Positions 15,750-24,185 of a stretch of 45,610 nt of DNA are shown here, piece after piece. Position numbers and translations under genes: made by a program. This DNA is from Lachnospiraceae bacterium UBA3866 (GTDB lineage Bacteria > Bacillota > Clostridia > Lachnospirales > Lachnospiraceae). The notes beneath the pieces were generated by a model, which had not been told where the DNA came from, did no database searches, and was given only the letters and a program-made list of their open reading frames with translations. Numbering within the stretch: position 1 is the first letter of the stretch; the number at the start of each line of letters is the position of its first letter. The stretch covers positions 1 to 45,610 of the forward strand of contig DGGU01000008.1 in NCBI GenBank assembly GCA_002392345.1, given 5' to 3'.

Positions 15750-16573
15750 ATCATATTTATCTCTTCATCTTTATCAGTAAACTTATTGGTTATACCCATT
15801 ACTATAAATATAAATACAATTAGCACAAAAGATAGTCCAGATCCTAAGTGCCAGTTAGATGTAGTAAGGAACTCTTGCTCTATAACATTACCTATGAGAA
15901 GGAATAAACCGCCACCAAGCATATAAGATATAGCAACAGTAGTAAGTGCAGGAATAAATACCATAGTTATACCAGATATCATACCAGGCATACTCATAGG
16001 AAAGATAACTCTTGTGAACACTTGAAGTTCATTTGCTCCTAAGTCTCTCGCACCATTTAATGTATCTTCTTTGATTTTCATAAGTGCATTATAAAGTGGC
16101 AATATCATAAATGGCAAGAAATCATATACCATACCAAGGATTATGGCCGTCTCTGTATTAACTATATTAATATTTGGTAAATGTAAAGCAGTAAGAAGTA
16201 TATTGATAATTCCCTTCTTTTCTATAAGTGTAAGCCAAGCATATATACGAAGGAGTCCATTCATCCACATAGGAAGGATAAATACATATACAACAAATGA
16301 CGATTTTTTAGTCTTACTATTTCTAAAAATCAATGCTATAGGATATGCAATTATTATACATATAACAGTACTAATAAAAGCAAGCTTAAATGATTTAATG
16401 AAACTTCTAAAGTGAATTGGATTAAAAAACTCAACTACATTATCAATAGTAAAGGCATTGACATCATTAGTAAACGAGTAATAAACAACAAAAATTAGAG
16501 GTATGATTATAAATCCAATCATCCATATAGTATATGGAGCTGCTATTAATCTATTTCTAAACTTACTATTCAT
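15746..16573 (-). CDS. potB: Spermidine/putrescine ABC transporter permease PotB
   Basis: 275 residues, six membrane segments, with the EAA loop GARDLGANELQVFTRVIFP near 177-195. It pairs with PotC to form the channel. The start codon directly follows the potA stop with no spacer. The N-terminal SKFRNRLIAAPYTIWMIGFI matches the PotB/CysT class. Confidence 0.93.
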   Translation of the reverse strand: MNSKFRNRLIAAPYTIWMIGFIIIPLIFVVYYSFTNDVNAFTIDNVVEFFNPIHFRSFIKSFKLAFISTVICIIIAYPIALIFRNSKTKKSSFVVYVFILPMWMNGLLRIYAWLTLIEKKGIINILLTALHLPNINIVNTETAIILGMVYDFLPFMILPLYNALMKIKEDTLNGARDLGANELQVFTRVIFPMSMPGMISGITMVFIPALTTVAISYMLGGGLFLLIGNVIEQEFLTTSNWHLGSGLSFVLIVFIFIVMGITNKFTDKDEEINMI

Positions 16574-17698
16574 CTACTTTTCTTTATTACTATCAGCTAA
16601 TTCTAAAGCTGCATCATCTTCTATAGGATCTATGGCCTCTTCATCTTCTGATGTAGGTTTATTCATAATCTGTATATTTTGTGGTTCAACATATACTCCA
16701 ACTTCTTTTCCAGGTTCATAAAGTATAGTTGAATGAACCAACCATTCTTTGCCGTCATCTGTAACGCAAAGCATCTCATACATCTCGCCTTTAAATATAA
16801 CATGGGTCATACGACCATGAAGGATTGCTTTATCAGAATTTTTATCTACTATCTCGACATCTTCAGGTCTAATAACAATATCAACTGCTTTATTTTTTCC
16901 AAAACCTGCATCTATACATTTAAATCTCTTGCCAGATATCTCAACTACATAGTCATCTATCATTTTGCCACCAACTATATTGCTATCTCCTATAAATGTA
17001 GCAACAAAAGCATTCTCAGGCTCATTATAAATCTGCTCCGGTGTTCCCATTTGTTGAATATAGCCCTGGTTCATAACTACAATAGTATCAGACATAGTAA
17101 GGGCTTCTTCCTGGTCATGGGTTACATAGATAAATGTGATTCCAAGCTCATTCTTGAGTCTAATTAATTCGTATTGCATCTCCTGTCTAAGTTTAAGGTC
17201 GAGTGCTCCAAGTGGCTCATCAAGTAGGAGAAGTTTTGGCTCGTTAACGATAGCACGAGCTATAGCAATTCTCTGCTGTTGTCCTCCCGATAGCGCGTCT
17301 ATATCTCTCTTTTCATATCCTTCAAGATTAACTAATTTTAAAGCATACTTAATTTTTGAATTAATATAATCTTTGCTTTTCTTTTTAATCTTTAATCCGA
17401 ATGCAATATTTTCCGCTACATTCATGTGCGGAAATAATGCATACTTTTGAAAAACTGTATTAAGTTGTCTCTTCTCTGGAGGTAAGTCAGTTATATCTTT
17501 TCCCTCAAAAAAAACTTGACCCTTATCAGGCTTTAAAAATCCACCTATAATACGTAAGATGGTAGTTTTGCCACAACCTGATGGTCCAAGTAATGTCACA
17601 AAGGAATTCTCTTTGATAATGAGATTTAAATCATCAATGATCATCTCGCCATCAAAAGATTTTGTAATGTGTGTAAGATCAATTAAATTGTTGTTCAA
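16574..17698 (-). CDS. potA: Spermidine/putrescine ABC transporter ATPase PotA
   Basis: 374 residues. Walker A GPSGCGKTT (38-46), signature LSGGQQQR, Walker B LLLLDEPLGALD and the H-loop YVTHDQEEA are all intact. A C-terminal TOBE-type domain (about 240-345) and an acidic tail of about 25 residues follow. The start codon is TTG at 17698, supported by GAGGG 9 nt upstream; an ATG just before it opens only a 2-codon frame. It leads potABC-coaW and the genes behind it, and has its own promoter. Confidence 0.95.
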   Translation of the reverse strand: MNNNLIDLTHITKSFDGEMIIDDLNLIIKENSFVTLLGPSGCGKTTILRIIGGFLKPDKGQVFFEGKDITDLPPEKRQLNTVFQKYALFPHMNVAENIAFGLKIKKKSKDYINSKIKYALKLVNLEGYEKRDIDALSGGQQQRIAIARAIVNEPKLLLLDEPLGALDLKLRQEMQYELIRLKNELGITFIYVTHDQEEALTMSDTIVVMNQGYIQQMGTPEQIYNEPENAFVATFIGDSNIVGGKMIDDYVVEISGKRFKCIDAGFGKNKAVDIVIRPEDVEIVDKNSDKAILHGRMTHVIFKGEMYEMLCVTDDGKEWLVHSTILYEPGKEVGVYVEPQNIQIMNKPTSEDEEAIDPIEDDAALELADSNKEK

Positions 17699-17716
17699 TT
17701 CATCAAACCCTCATAG

Positions 17717-17730
17717 GGAACTTAAGTTCC
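17717..17730. promoter_or_regulatory. Perfect 14-bp palindrome in the potA leader
   Basis: GGAACTTAAGTTCC lies 18 bp before the potA start codon and about 23 nt downstream of the predicted transcription start. It could be a repressor operator or a small RNA hairpin close to the Shine-Dalgarno. No regulator can be assigned. Confidence 0.45.
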
Positions 17731-17759
17731 TTCCTTCTTTTGAGATTATAATAGGTATC

Positions 17760-17788
17760 ATTATATAGTATATTAATATTTTTGTAAA
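17760..17788 (-). promoter_or_regulatory. Promoter for the potABC-coaW unit
   Basis: On the minus strand TTTACA (17788-17783), a 17-bp spacer and TATAAT (17765-17760). It overlaps the last codons of the upstream permease gene. A second TATAAT at 17750-17745 has no good -35. Confidence 0.72.
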
Positions 17789-18462
17789 GAATACTTAGCC
17801 ATATTTATAAGTAATATTGACACTATAAGCGATAATATGGCATACGAAATCAGATACCTAATATCAGCAGTTATAGCGTTTACAGCCATAAGTGTGCCAA
17901 TCAACGCCACTAGGCCAACAACATATGAGATAATTGTAGCCACATTGACATCAAAGACTCTTGCTGAGATATATGTACATATTGCTGAAAAAAATACTGC
18001 AAAAAGAATTATGACAAGATATATCTTAAGTATCATGTTGATACTCATCCCACCAAAATAAAACGATATAGAGGTTATAGGTATTGCTGATGCAATCATA
18101 ATAATCGAAAATGAAAGACCTCTAAGATATGATGCATAGACTATATCGCTTGCCATGACACCTGATGATAAAAGATTATCCACGACATTATTATTATACA
18201 TAGAATTGATTGTCCTTGATGAAAATATAGGTACCAATATATATGGTATTAAAAAAAGTATAAGTAAACAAAATGTATAGAAAAGTCTTATATGCATATA
18301 ATTTAACTGTCCAGTTCTTATATTGTTAGACAAAATAATATTGGTAATAATAAGCACAATAAGAGCAAGCGTTATATTCTGAACTGCAAGGCAAGTAACA
18401 AGCGTCCTCTGCTTCACATGCTTAATCGTCAGTCGATCAAAAATTTTAGATACTTTTCCCAT
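17773..18462 (-). CDS. ABC-2-type permease of the degenerate-ATPase module
   Basis: 229 residues with six predicted membrane segments and an N-terminal basic stretch (about 1-20), the layout of ABC-2/GldF-like permeases. The N-terminal KHVKQRTLVTCLAVQNI and the loop between segments 2 and 3 resemble integral subunits of gliding-type or NatB-type exporters only loosely. It follows the ATPase gene by 2 bp and ends the 20-gene run; no terminator is seen after it. Confidence 0.75.
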   Translation of the reverse strand: MGKVSKIFDRLTIKHVKQRTLVTCLAVQNITLALIVLIITNIILSNNIRTGQLNYMHIRLFYTFCLLILFLIPYILVPIFSSRTINSMYNNNVVDNLLSSGVMASDIVYASYLRGLSFSIIMIASAIPITSISFYFGGMSINMILKIYLVIILFAVFFSAICTYISARVFDVNVATIISYVVGLVALIGTLMAVNAITADIRYLISYAILSLIVSILLINMAKYSLQKY

Positions 18463-18464
18463 AA

Positions 18465-19385
18465 CTAACTTATTCCCTCAAATAATTGTTCATATCTAAC
18501 TTGTTGCTTTCTAAACGAATATACTTTTATATTATTATCAATCAAAGATTTCAAAATACCATATTCAATTTCCTTATGGTCCATATATCTGTCTTTAGAT
18601 TTCAAAGCAATTACTATAGAACTATCATCATATGATATATTGAGTATCTTGTCATTCTCTTTTAACTTTGATACAACTCTATCAATATCACCAAGTACTT
18701 TAATCTCAATCTTGTCAACTATATCTGCATATTTATATATATCTTCCTTCTTGTCAAAAGCAATGAGAATCCCGTTATCAAGTATACCGATATTATCACA
18801 GATACTTTCAATATAATTAGTATTTCTTGAAGCAAATATTATAGTCTTTTTACCTATCAATGTCTTAATGAAAGCAAACATCTTCTCATGATATTCTACA
18901 TTATCGCCAAAAAACAAATTATCAAGAAGAAATATATCTGGATCATAGATAAGAAGTCGTATCATCTCGACAAATTTATAGTTCTCTTTTTCAAGCTGAT
19001 GCATATAAGTGTACTTATATGACATAAGAGAAAAACGATTAAGCATCTCATCGATAAACTCACTAAGCTGGTCTTTTTCTATGGTATCATAAAGCGAACC
19101 ATAGAAATTTAAATATTCAACAACTGTAATATAAGTATCCTTCTCTTCTTGTTCATTGACTATGCCTATCTTCTTCTCCTTAAAGTCTCTAATGTTTTTA
19201 TCATCAATTAGGATCTCTCCGGTGTAGCTTTTATATATTCCAGCAATCATCTTTAGAATTGATGACTTGCCTGAATTCTTGCTACCAAGGAAGCATGTGA
19301 CAGTATTATCCATAATCTTAAATGATATATCATTGGATACGTCTACATTTTTAATATTTAAATGTACATTCTTAAACTCAATCAT
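18465..19385 (-). CDS. ABC ATPase lacking signature motif and catalytic glutamate
   Basis: The 306 residues follow the GldA/NatA-type ABC ATPase layout. Walker A GSKNSGKSS (34-42), the Q-loop VNEQ (76-79) and the Walker B aspartate D155 are present, so ATP binding is plausible. The LSGGQ signature is replaced by LEKENYK (131-137), the catalytic glutamate by N156 in FLLDN, and the H-loop histidine by R187 in FASRN. The frame is intact and the fold is continuous, so this is a whole gene with changed residues, not a fragment. The last ~90 residues are a C-terminal domain as in NatA-like proteins. It overlaps the upstream gene by 1 bp. Confidence 0.85.
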   Translation of the reverse strand: MIEFKNVHLNIKNVDVSNDISFKIMDNTVTCFLGSKNSGKSSILKMIAGIYKSYTGEILIDDKNIRDFKEKKIGIVNEQEEKDTYITVVEYLNFYGSLYDTIEKDQLSEFIDEMLNRFSLMSYKYTYMHQLEKENYKFVEMIRLLIYDPDIFLLDNLFFGDNVEYHEKMFAFIKTLIGKKTIIFASRNTNYIESICDNIGILDNGILIAFDKKEDIYKYADIVDKIEIKVLGDIDRVVSKLKENDKILNISYDDSSIVIALKSKDRYMDHKEIEYGILKSLIDNNIKVYSFRKQQVRYEQLFEGIS

Positions 19386-21667
19386 TAATTTGCACCAACA
19401 GCCCGAACAATTGGGAGGCTAATCATTCTATATAGTGGGTCTCTACTTCTAGGGACAAATCTTAATGAAATCTCATTGTCTTCAGTTAAATAATTGCTAA
19501 AATTATCATAAAGTATCTGATTATCTGATATAAGATCATATTCATATGTTCCTATGTTATAAGCATATATATCTCCATAAAACGGAACATTAGAATATAT
19601 ATTCCCTGAATCATAGCTATCTATATTTTCAAAATAAATCTTAGACAACGCTGCATATCTATCAAATCGATATACATTGACAACTGGCTCATCGCCTCTT
19701 ATAGAATTGAGCGTCGCATCATAATATCCATCAATATTCTCAACTTCATTTTGCATCGCGCAAAGATCGCTTATACCAGTCTCCTTGCTATCGTTAATTT
19801 TAGTGACAAGTAATGTTCTTCCAAATACATTTCCCACACTACTTGACCTTATATCCATAGTTCCATTATCATCTATAAATCCAAAAAGAAGTGCATAGTC
19901 ATAGTACCCTTTAACATTTTCATCAAGATAATACTTTAGGATATCATGATTCTCTGTAGCAGATAGTATATCAGCAAGCATCTCATTGTTATCTATAGGT
20001 ACATTCATCACCTTTGCTCTTGAAAGAGATAGACTATAGTTAGGATTTATATCACCTATATCCAAAACCTTCCCGTACATGAGAAGCTTTGCATCATGAA
20101 TCCTAACTCCCATATTATTAGTAATCCTGCCTGTAACTCCACCATCGAATCTCTCAAAAGAACAATTTATACTATATACATCATTTAGATAACTACTATT
20201 CTCATATATAAAAAGTGAAGCGTCAAAGCTCTTAGCATTTTCGACCACAACCTCTTTTCTGTTAGATGAATCTTCTATTGTTGTCTTTTTTAAATTTCTC
20301 GTATCCAAGAAATTTAAACTTTTAATCGGCTCTCTCGTCTGTCTAATTATAGGATTTAAGCTCTTGTCAAGACCCGTATCAAAACTAAAATTACTATCAT
20401 CATTTAGTCTAAAGTTAAGAAATGCCTTTTCACTTGTACTTGCATCCCTAATATCAACGATGCTAATGTAAGTAAGCATGACATTTTTATAGATCAGTGA
20501 CGATCTATTATAAAAAGTAGCAATAGCACATATGATCGAAAATACAAACACTATACTGCCATAAATTTTTCGCATATTCAAGTTTCGTAGTATGACATAT
20601 ATAACTATAAGAATAATTAGGACATACGAAATTACAAATACAGTTAGATAAAAAATATTAGGGAGTATGGCCTTATCAGCTACATTGAGAAGTTCGCTTA
20701 TCTTAAAATAGTCATTAGTTACGATGCTATTATCAGTATTAGTAATTCTATTGATATAAGAATTAACTGCATTATTATCAAGTATATCAACAAAGAGGAT
20801 TGTATTCTCATATGTTAATTCTCTAATCGTAAGTGAGTATGGAAGTAAAAAGACTATATATTTATTTGTATTAATAAGTCTATAAGTAATACCGGTATCC
20901 AAATCATCTATGGTTTTGGCATCGTCTACGACATCACTTATAAAATCTGGCAGATCAGACCAGCCATCGCTACCGATATTTTCAGTTACTATCATAGGCT
21001 TTCCTGATTCAGCATATCGTTCAATATAATATAGTGTATTCTCATCGATATTTCTAAAATCCACATCGGATACTACAAGCATATCTACATGATTAAGTAT
21101 TCTATCATTCAAACTTAAGGTTTCCAAATCAATCCTAACAAGTTTTGTTTCTATGCCATTATCAGTTAGTAAGATATTATCAAGATATCCTATATTCGAA
21201 AAATTGGGAGTTATAGCTCCAATTATTAATTTATTGCTAAAATAAGACAAATCTATGTTGTCTCGAAGATTTTCCACAAGTTCATCTCTATTATTATATA
21301 TCTCAATAGATATAGTGTTTAAACCATTGCCAAGAGCAACATTCATTCTCTTAATAACTACACTATGCTCTTCTATCTCAATCTCATCTCTATAAGTATA
21401 TACAGAATCATTTGCTTCATAGACATTAAAATCTACATATCCGCTGAACTTCTGTGAACCACGATTATCAACAGTAAGTTCAATAGGTATCTCGTGGCCT
21501 GGTTTTGCAACATTGTTGATACCATATGTATATGTTATCTCAAGATTATCAGCAAAGGCAAAGTTAATATTAGTTGCTGCAAAAAAAAGTATAAAAAAAA
21601 CAAATATGCATAATCGATGCAATGCATGAATTAAAATATAAGAAATTTTAAAATTTTTGCTAGCCAT
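19385..21667 (-). CDS. Large exported membrane protein of the ABC module
   Basis: 760 residues, not assignable to a named family with confidence. A signal peptide ends near FAFA-DN (about residue 40). Residues about 45-125 look like an Ig/CARDB-like beta domain (NNVAKPGHEIPIELTVDNRG). Residues about 140-280 look like an alpha/beta domain as in GldG-type or glutamine-amidotransferase-like extracellular domains. Two hydrophobic segments at about 333-358 and 367-390 follow, then about 365 residues of probable extracellular domain. It overlaps the histidine-kinase gene by 8 bp and the ATPase gene by 1 bp. It probably senses or acts on something outside the membrane together with the ABC pair (inference). 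Confidence 0.7.
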   Translation of the reverse strand: MASKNFKISYILIHALHRLCIFVFFILFFAATNINFAFADNLEITYTYGINNVAKPGHEIPIELTVDNRGSQKFSGYVDFNVYEANDSVYTYRDEIEIEEHSVVIKRMNVALGNGLNTISIEIYNNRDELVENLRDNIDLSYFSNKLIIGAITPNFSNIGYLDNILLTDNGIETKLVRIDLETLSLNDRILNHVDMLVVSDVDFRNIDENTLYYIERYAESGKPMIVTENIGSDGWSDLPDFISDVVDDAKTIDDLDTGITYRLINTNKYIVFLLPYSLTIRELTYENTILFVDILDNNAVNSYINRITNTDNSIVTNDYFKISELLNVADKAILPNIFYLTVFVISYVLIILIVIYVILRNLNMRKIYGSIVFVFSIICAIATFYNRSSLIYKNVMLTYISIVDIRDASTSEKAFLNFRLNDDSNFSFDTGLDKSLNPIIRQTREPIKSLNFLDTRNLKKTTIEDSSNRKEVVVENAKSFDASLFIYENSSYLNDVYSINCSFERFDGGVTGRITNNMGVRIHDAKLLMYGKVLDIGDINPNYSLSLSRAKVMNVPIDNNEMLADILSATENHDILKYYLDENVKGYYDYALLFGFIDDNGTMDIRSSSVGNVFGRTLLVTKINDSKETGISDLCAMQNEVENIDGYYDATLNSIRGDEPVVNVYRFDRYAALSKIYFENIDSYDSGNIYSNVPFYGDIYAYNIGTYEYDLISDNQILYDNFSNYLTEDNEISLRFVPRSRDPLYRMISLPIVRAVGAN

Positions 21668-22733
21668 CTATTTTAAAACTAACTTTAAACTCAGTTCCTT
21701 CAGAATCAGATTTTACTGTAATGTCGCCTCCATGAAGTTCAGTTATATTCTTAGCTATGGCAAGCCCAAGTCCAGTACCACCAGTTGCACTAGTTCTCGA
21801 GTCATCTACTCTATAAAACTTATCAAATACTTTCTTAAGCGAATCCTTAGGTATGAGTTTTCCATAATTAATTACACTTATATCTACAGTGCCAAATCGC
21901 ACATTTCTATTCACTTTAATTACAATTATTTTTCCGTCTTTGCCATACTTAATTGCATTATTAATAAGATTTTCAAAGAGTCTTACTATTAGCTTAGGAT
22001 CTAGGTTAATCATAAGTGAATCCACATTAGTTTGTAGGTTGCATTCTATATTATTATTCTCAAAAAGTGGGTAGAGCTCTGATACAAGTTGATTAAGCAA
22101 TTCAACTATATCTATTCTCTCTTTTTTAACAGCCAGTTCACTTCCATAAGTCATCTTGGTAAATGAGAATAGATCTTCAATAAGTGATTCAAGCTTTTTC
22201 GATTTCTCATATGCTATCAAGGTATAATCATTTTGCTTATCAACAGATAGACTTTTATTATTGACAAGTATATCGAGATAACCAATTATAGATGTGAGAG
22301 GCGTCCTTAGGTCGTGGGCGATGTTGGTAATAAGTTCATTTTTCGTTTTTTCGCTTTCCTTTTCGCTTTCAATAAGTCTATTGATTGTGTCTTGCATGAC
22401 ATTAATGTTAAACGCCATCATTGAAAGTTCATCATCGCCTTTCGATTCAAGCTTTGTATTGAGGTCGCCTTTAGCCATCCGTTCGATTCCTATATATATC
22501 TCTTCAAAATATTCGTTTCGTTTCTTTTCAAGTAATATAAAAACAAGCGAAAACGCCACAACACCAAAAAGTAAAAATAAAATTATTGAATAAAGATTGA
22601 CATTTTCAGGATTGTCTTCGAGAATTATCGTGTTATATACAAAAAAAACTGTTATGGCAAATAATACTATGCCAGCACATATAACATTAAAAACAAACCT
22701 CGTATAGTATTTTCTAAAAAGACTATTTCTCAA
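21660..22733 (-). CDS. Sensor histidine kinase with very short extracellular loop
   Basis: 357 residues. Membrane segments at about 13-36 and 47-68 are separated by only about 12 residues, then come HAMP (about 69-120), the phospho-acceptor H140 in IAHDLRTPLTSIIGY, and a HATPase domain with ENLINNAIKYG and GGTGLGLAIAKN. The near-absence of an extracellular domain is typical of intramembrane-sensing kinases, which often take their signal from a neighbouring ABC transporter (BceS-type). It overlaps the response-regulator gene by 11 bp and the 760-residue protein gene by 8 bp. Confidence 0.93.
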   Translation of the reverse strand: MRNSLFRKYYTRFVFNVICAGIVLFAITVFFVYNTIILEDNPENVNLYSIILFLLFGVVAFSLVFILLEKKRNEYFEEIYIGIERMAKGDLNTKLESKGDDELSMMAFNINVMQDTINRLIESEKESEKTKNELITNIAHDLRTPLTSIIGYLDILVNNKSLSVDKQNDYTLIAYEKSKKLESLIEDLFSFTKMTYGSELAVKKERIDIVELLNQLVSELYPLFENNNIECNLQTNVDSLMINLDPKLIVRLFENLINNAIKYGKDGKIIVIKVNRNVRFGTVDISVINYGKLIPKDSLKKVFDKFYRVDDSRTSATGGTGLGLAIAKNITELHGGDITVKSDSEGTEFKVSFKIDG

Positions 22734-23436
22734 TCTTATATCCTACGCCCCAGACAGTTGTTATAATCTTCTCTTCTCTCGTCTCTTCCTTTAATTTGTT
22801 ACGAAGTCTTCTTATGTGAACCATGACATTATTGGTAGCATCAAAGTTTTTCTCTTTCCATACATTTTCAAAAATCTCATCTGTCGAGAAGACCTTGTTA
22901 GGGTTCTTGGCAAGAAGATAAAGTATATCAAATTCGATTTTTGTGAGTTTTATCGACTCGTCGCCAACCTTAACTTCATGTGTCACCTTATTGACATAGA
23001 GATTCCTTATAGTTATCTCATCAGGCTCTTCTTCATCAACTTTATTAGGGTTTAAAACAGTAAATCTTCTAAGTTGAGCTTTAACTCTCGCTATGAGTTC
23101 AAGTGGCTTTATAGGTTTTGTTACATAGTCATCTGCACCTAAAGTAAGCCCCTCAATCTTGTCCTTTTCTGATGTCTTGGCAGTAACCATAATGACCGGC
23201 ACATTGTATTTCTCACGAATTCTCTTTAAAGTCTCTTTGCCATCCATCTTTGGCATCATAACATCAAGAAGAACAAGGTCATACTTATTATCCTTAAGCA
23301 ATTCTAAAGCCTCAACGCCATTTTTTGCTTTAGTTACATCATAGTCTTGACTCATAAGATGTATCTCTATGAGTTCTGCTATCTCTTTTTCGTCATCGAC
23401 CACCAATATTTTTTTCTTATCTACTACATCAGCCAT
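22723..23436 (-). CDS. OmpR/VanR-family response regulator
   Basis: 237 residues. Receiver domain with acidic pocket VVDDE (12-16), phospho-acceptor D58 in LVLLDVMMP and the conserved lysine in DDYVTKP. A winged-helix DNA-binding domain (about 140-235) ends TTVWGVGYKIEK. GAGAGG lies before the ATG. It partners the kinase encoded just downstream; targets cannot be read, but the ABC module in the same transcript is the obvious candidate. Confidence 0.95.
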   Translation of the reverse strand: MADVVDKKKILVVDDEKEIAELIEIHLMSQDYDVTKAKNGVEALELLKDNKYDLVLLDVMMPKMDGKETLKRIREKYNVPVIMVTAKTSEKDKIEGLTLGADDYVTKPIKPLELIARVKAQLRRFTVLNPNKVDEEEPDEITIRNLYVNKVTHEVKVGDESIKLTKIEFDILYLLAKNPNKVFSTDEIFENVWKEKNFDATNNVMVHIRRLRNKLKEETREEKIITTVWGVGYKIEK

Positions 23437-23438
23437 AA

Positions 23439-24185
23439 CTACCTCTCTTTCTGTTTTAAATCAAGAATCAATTCTCTAATTATATTTTGGCTATACTCAT
23501 CTATTTTTTGTTTTTCTGTATCGTTTAAGTTTTCTATCTTGTAGGGCTTACCAAAACCTATATACACATCACCAGATGTAATACGGGGAAGATGTTTTTC
23601 AAAAACATTCTCGCTATTAATTATTGCCATAGGAAGAATATAGCAATTAGTCTTCCCTGATATCTTGAAAGCCCCAGCTTTAAATGGCAACAGATCTTCT
23701 GGTGCATGGTTCTTATTCCTTGTGCCTTCAGGGAACAACCATATAGATATACCATTTTCTATAAGCTTTATGGCATCAACAACCATCATCGCACCAGATC
23801 TTAGATTCTTTCTATCAAGAAAGAGGCAATGAATCTTTTTCATCCAATATCCAAGAATAGGCACTTTTCTCAAAGTATCTTTAGCAACGATGCCACACTT
23901 TCTATCTAAAGTAACATAACCAGTTAGTATATCAAAATATCCTCTATGATTAGATATGACGAATATCGCCTTTTCGTCTTTAAGTTCTCTTAGGTACTCT
24001 TCTCCATATACATGTGTCTTCACTCCATCAATAAAAAGCACTATCTTAAATACAACACGTATAAGCTTACTATAATAATTATCAAGTACCTCTCTATCAG
24101 GTATAAAAAGGCAAACAATATAGCTAAATATACTATATATACCGAGAATTATTACAACACCGATACTTAAAATAAACTTTATCAT
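23439..24185 (-). CDS. plsC: 1-acyl-sn-glycerol-3-phosphate acyltransferase
   Basis: 248 residues. Transfers an acyl chain to lysophosphatidate to make phosphatidate at the membrane. One N-terminal membrane segment is followed by the catalytic HX4D motif NHRGYFD, the glycerophosphate-binding FPEGTRNK and the later proline motif. No Shine-Dalgarno is seen; the start overlaps the stop of the exporter gene by 4 bp (ATGA), so translation is coupled. The response regulator follows after 2 bp. Confidence 0.93.
   Translation of the reverse strand: MIKFILSIGVVIILGIYSIFSYIVCLFIPDREVLDNYYSKLIRVVFKIVLFIDGVKTHVYGEEYLRELKDEKAIFVISNHRGYFDILTGYVTLDRKCGIVAKDTLRKVPILGYWMKKIHCLFLDRKNLRSGAMMVVDAIKLIENGISIWLFPEGTRNKNHAPEDLLPFKAGAFKISGKTNCYILPMAIINSENVFEKHLPRITSGDVYIGFGKPYKIENLNDTEKQKIDEYSQNIIRELILDLKQKER

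Noticed and set aside
18465..19385. Pseudogene call for the ABC ATPase
   Set aside because: The frame is uninterrupted, tightly packed between neighbours, and keeps Walker A, Q-loop and Walker B, so residue change rather than decay fits better.
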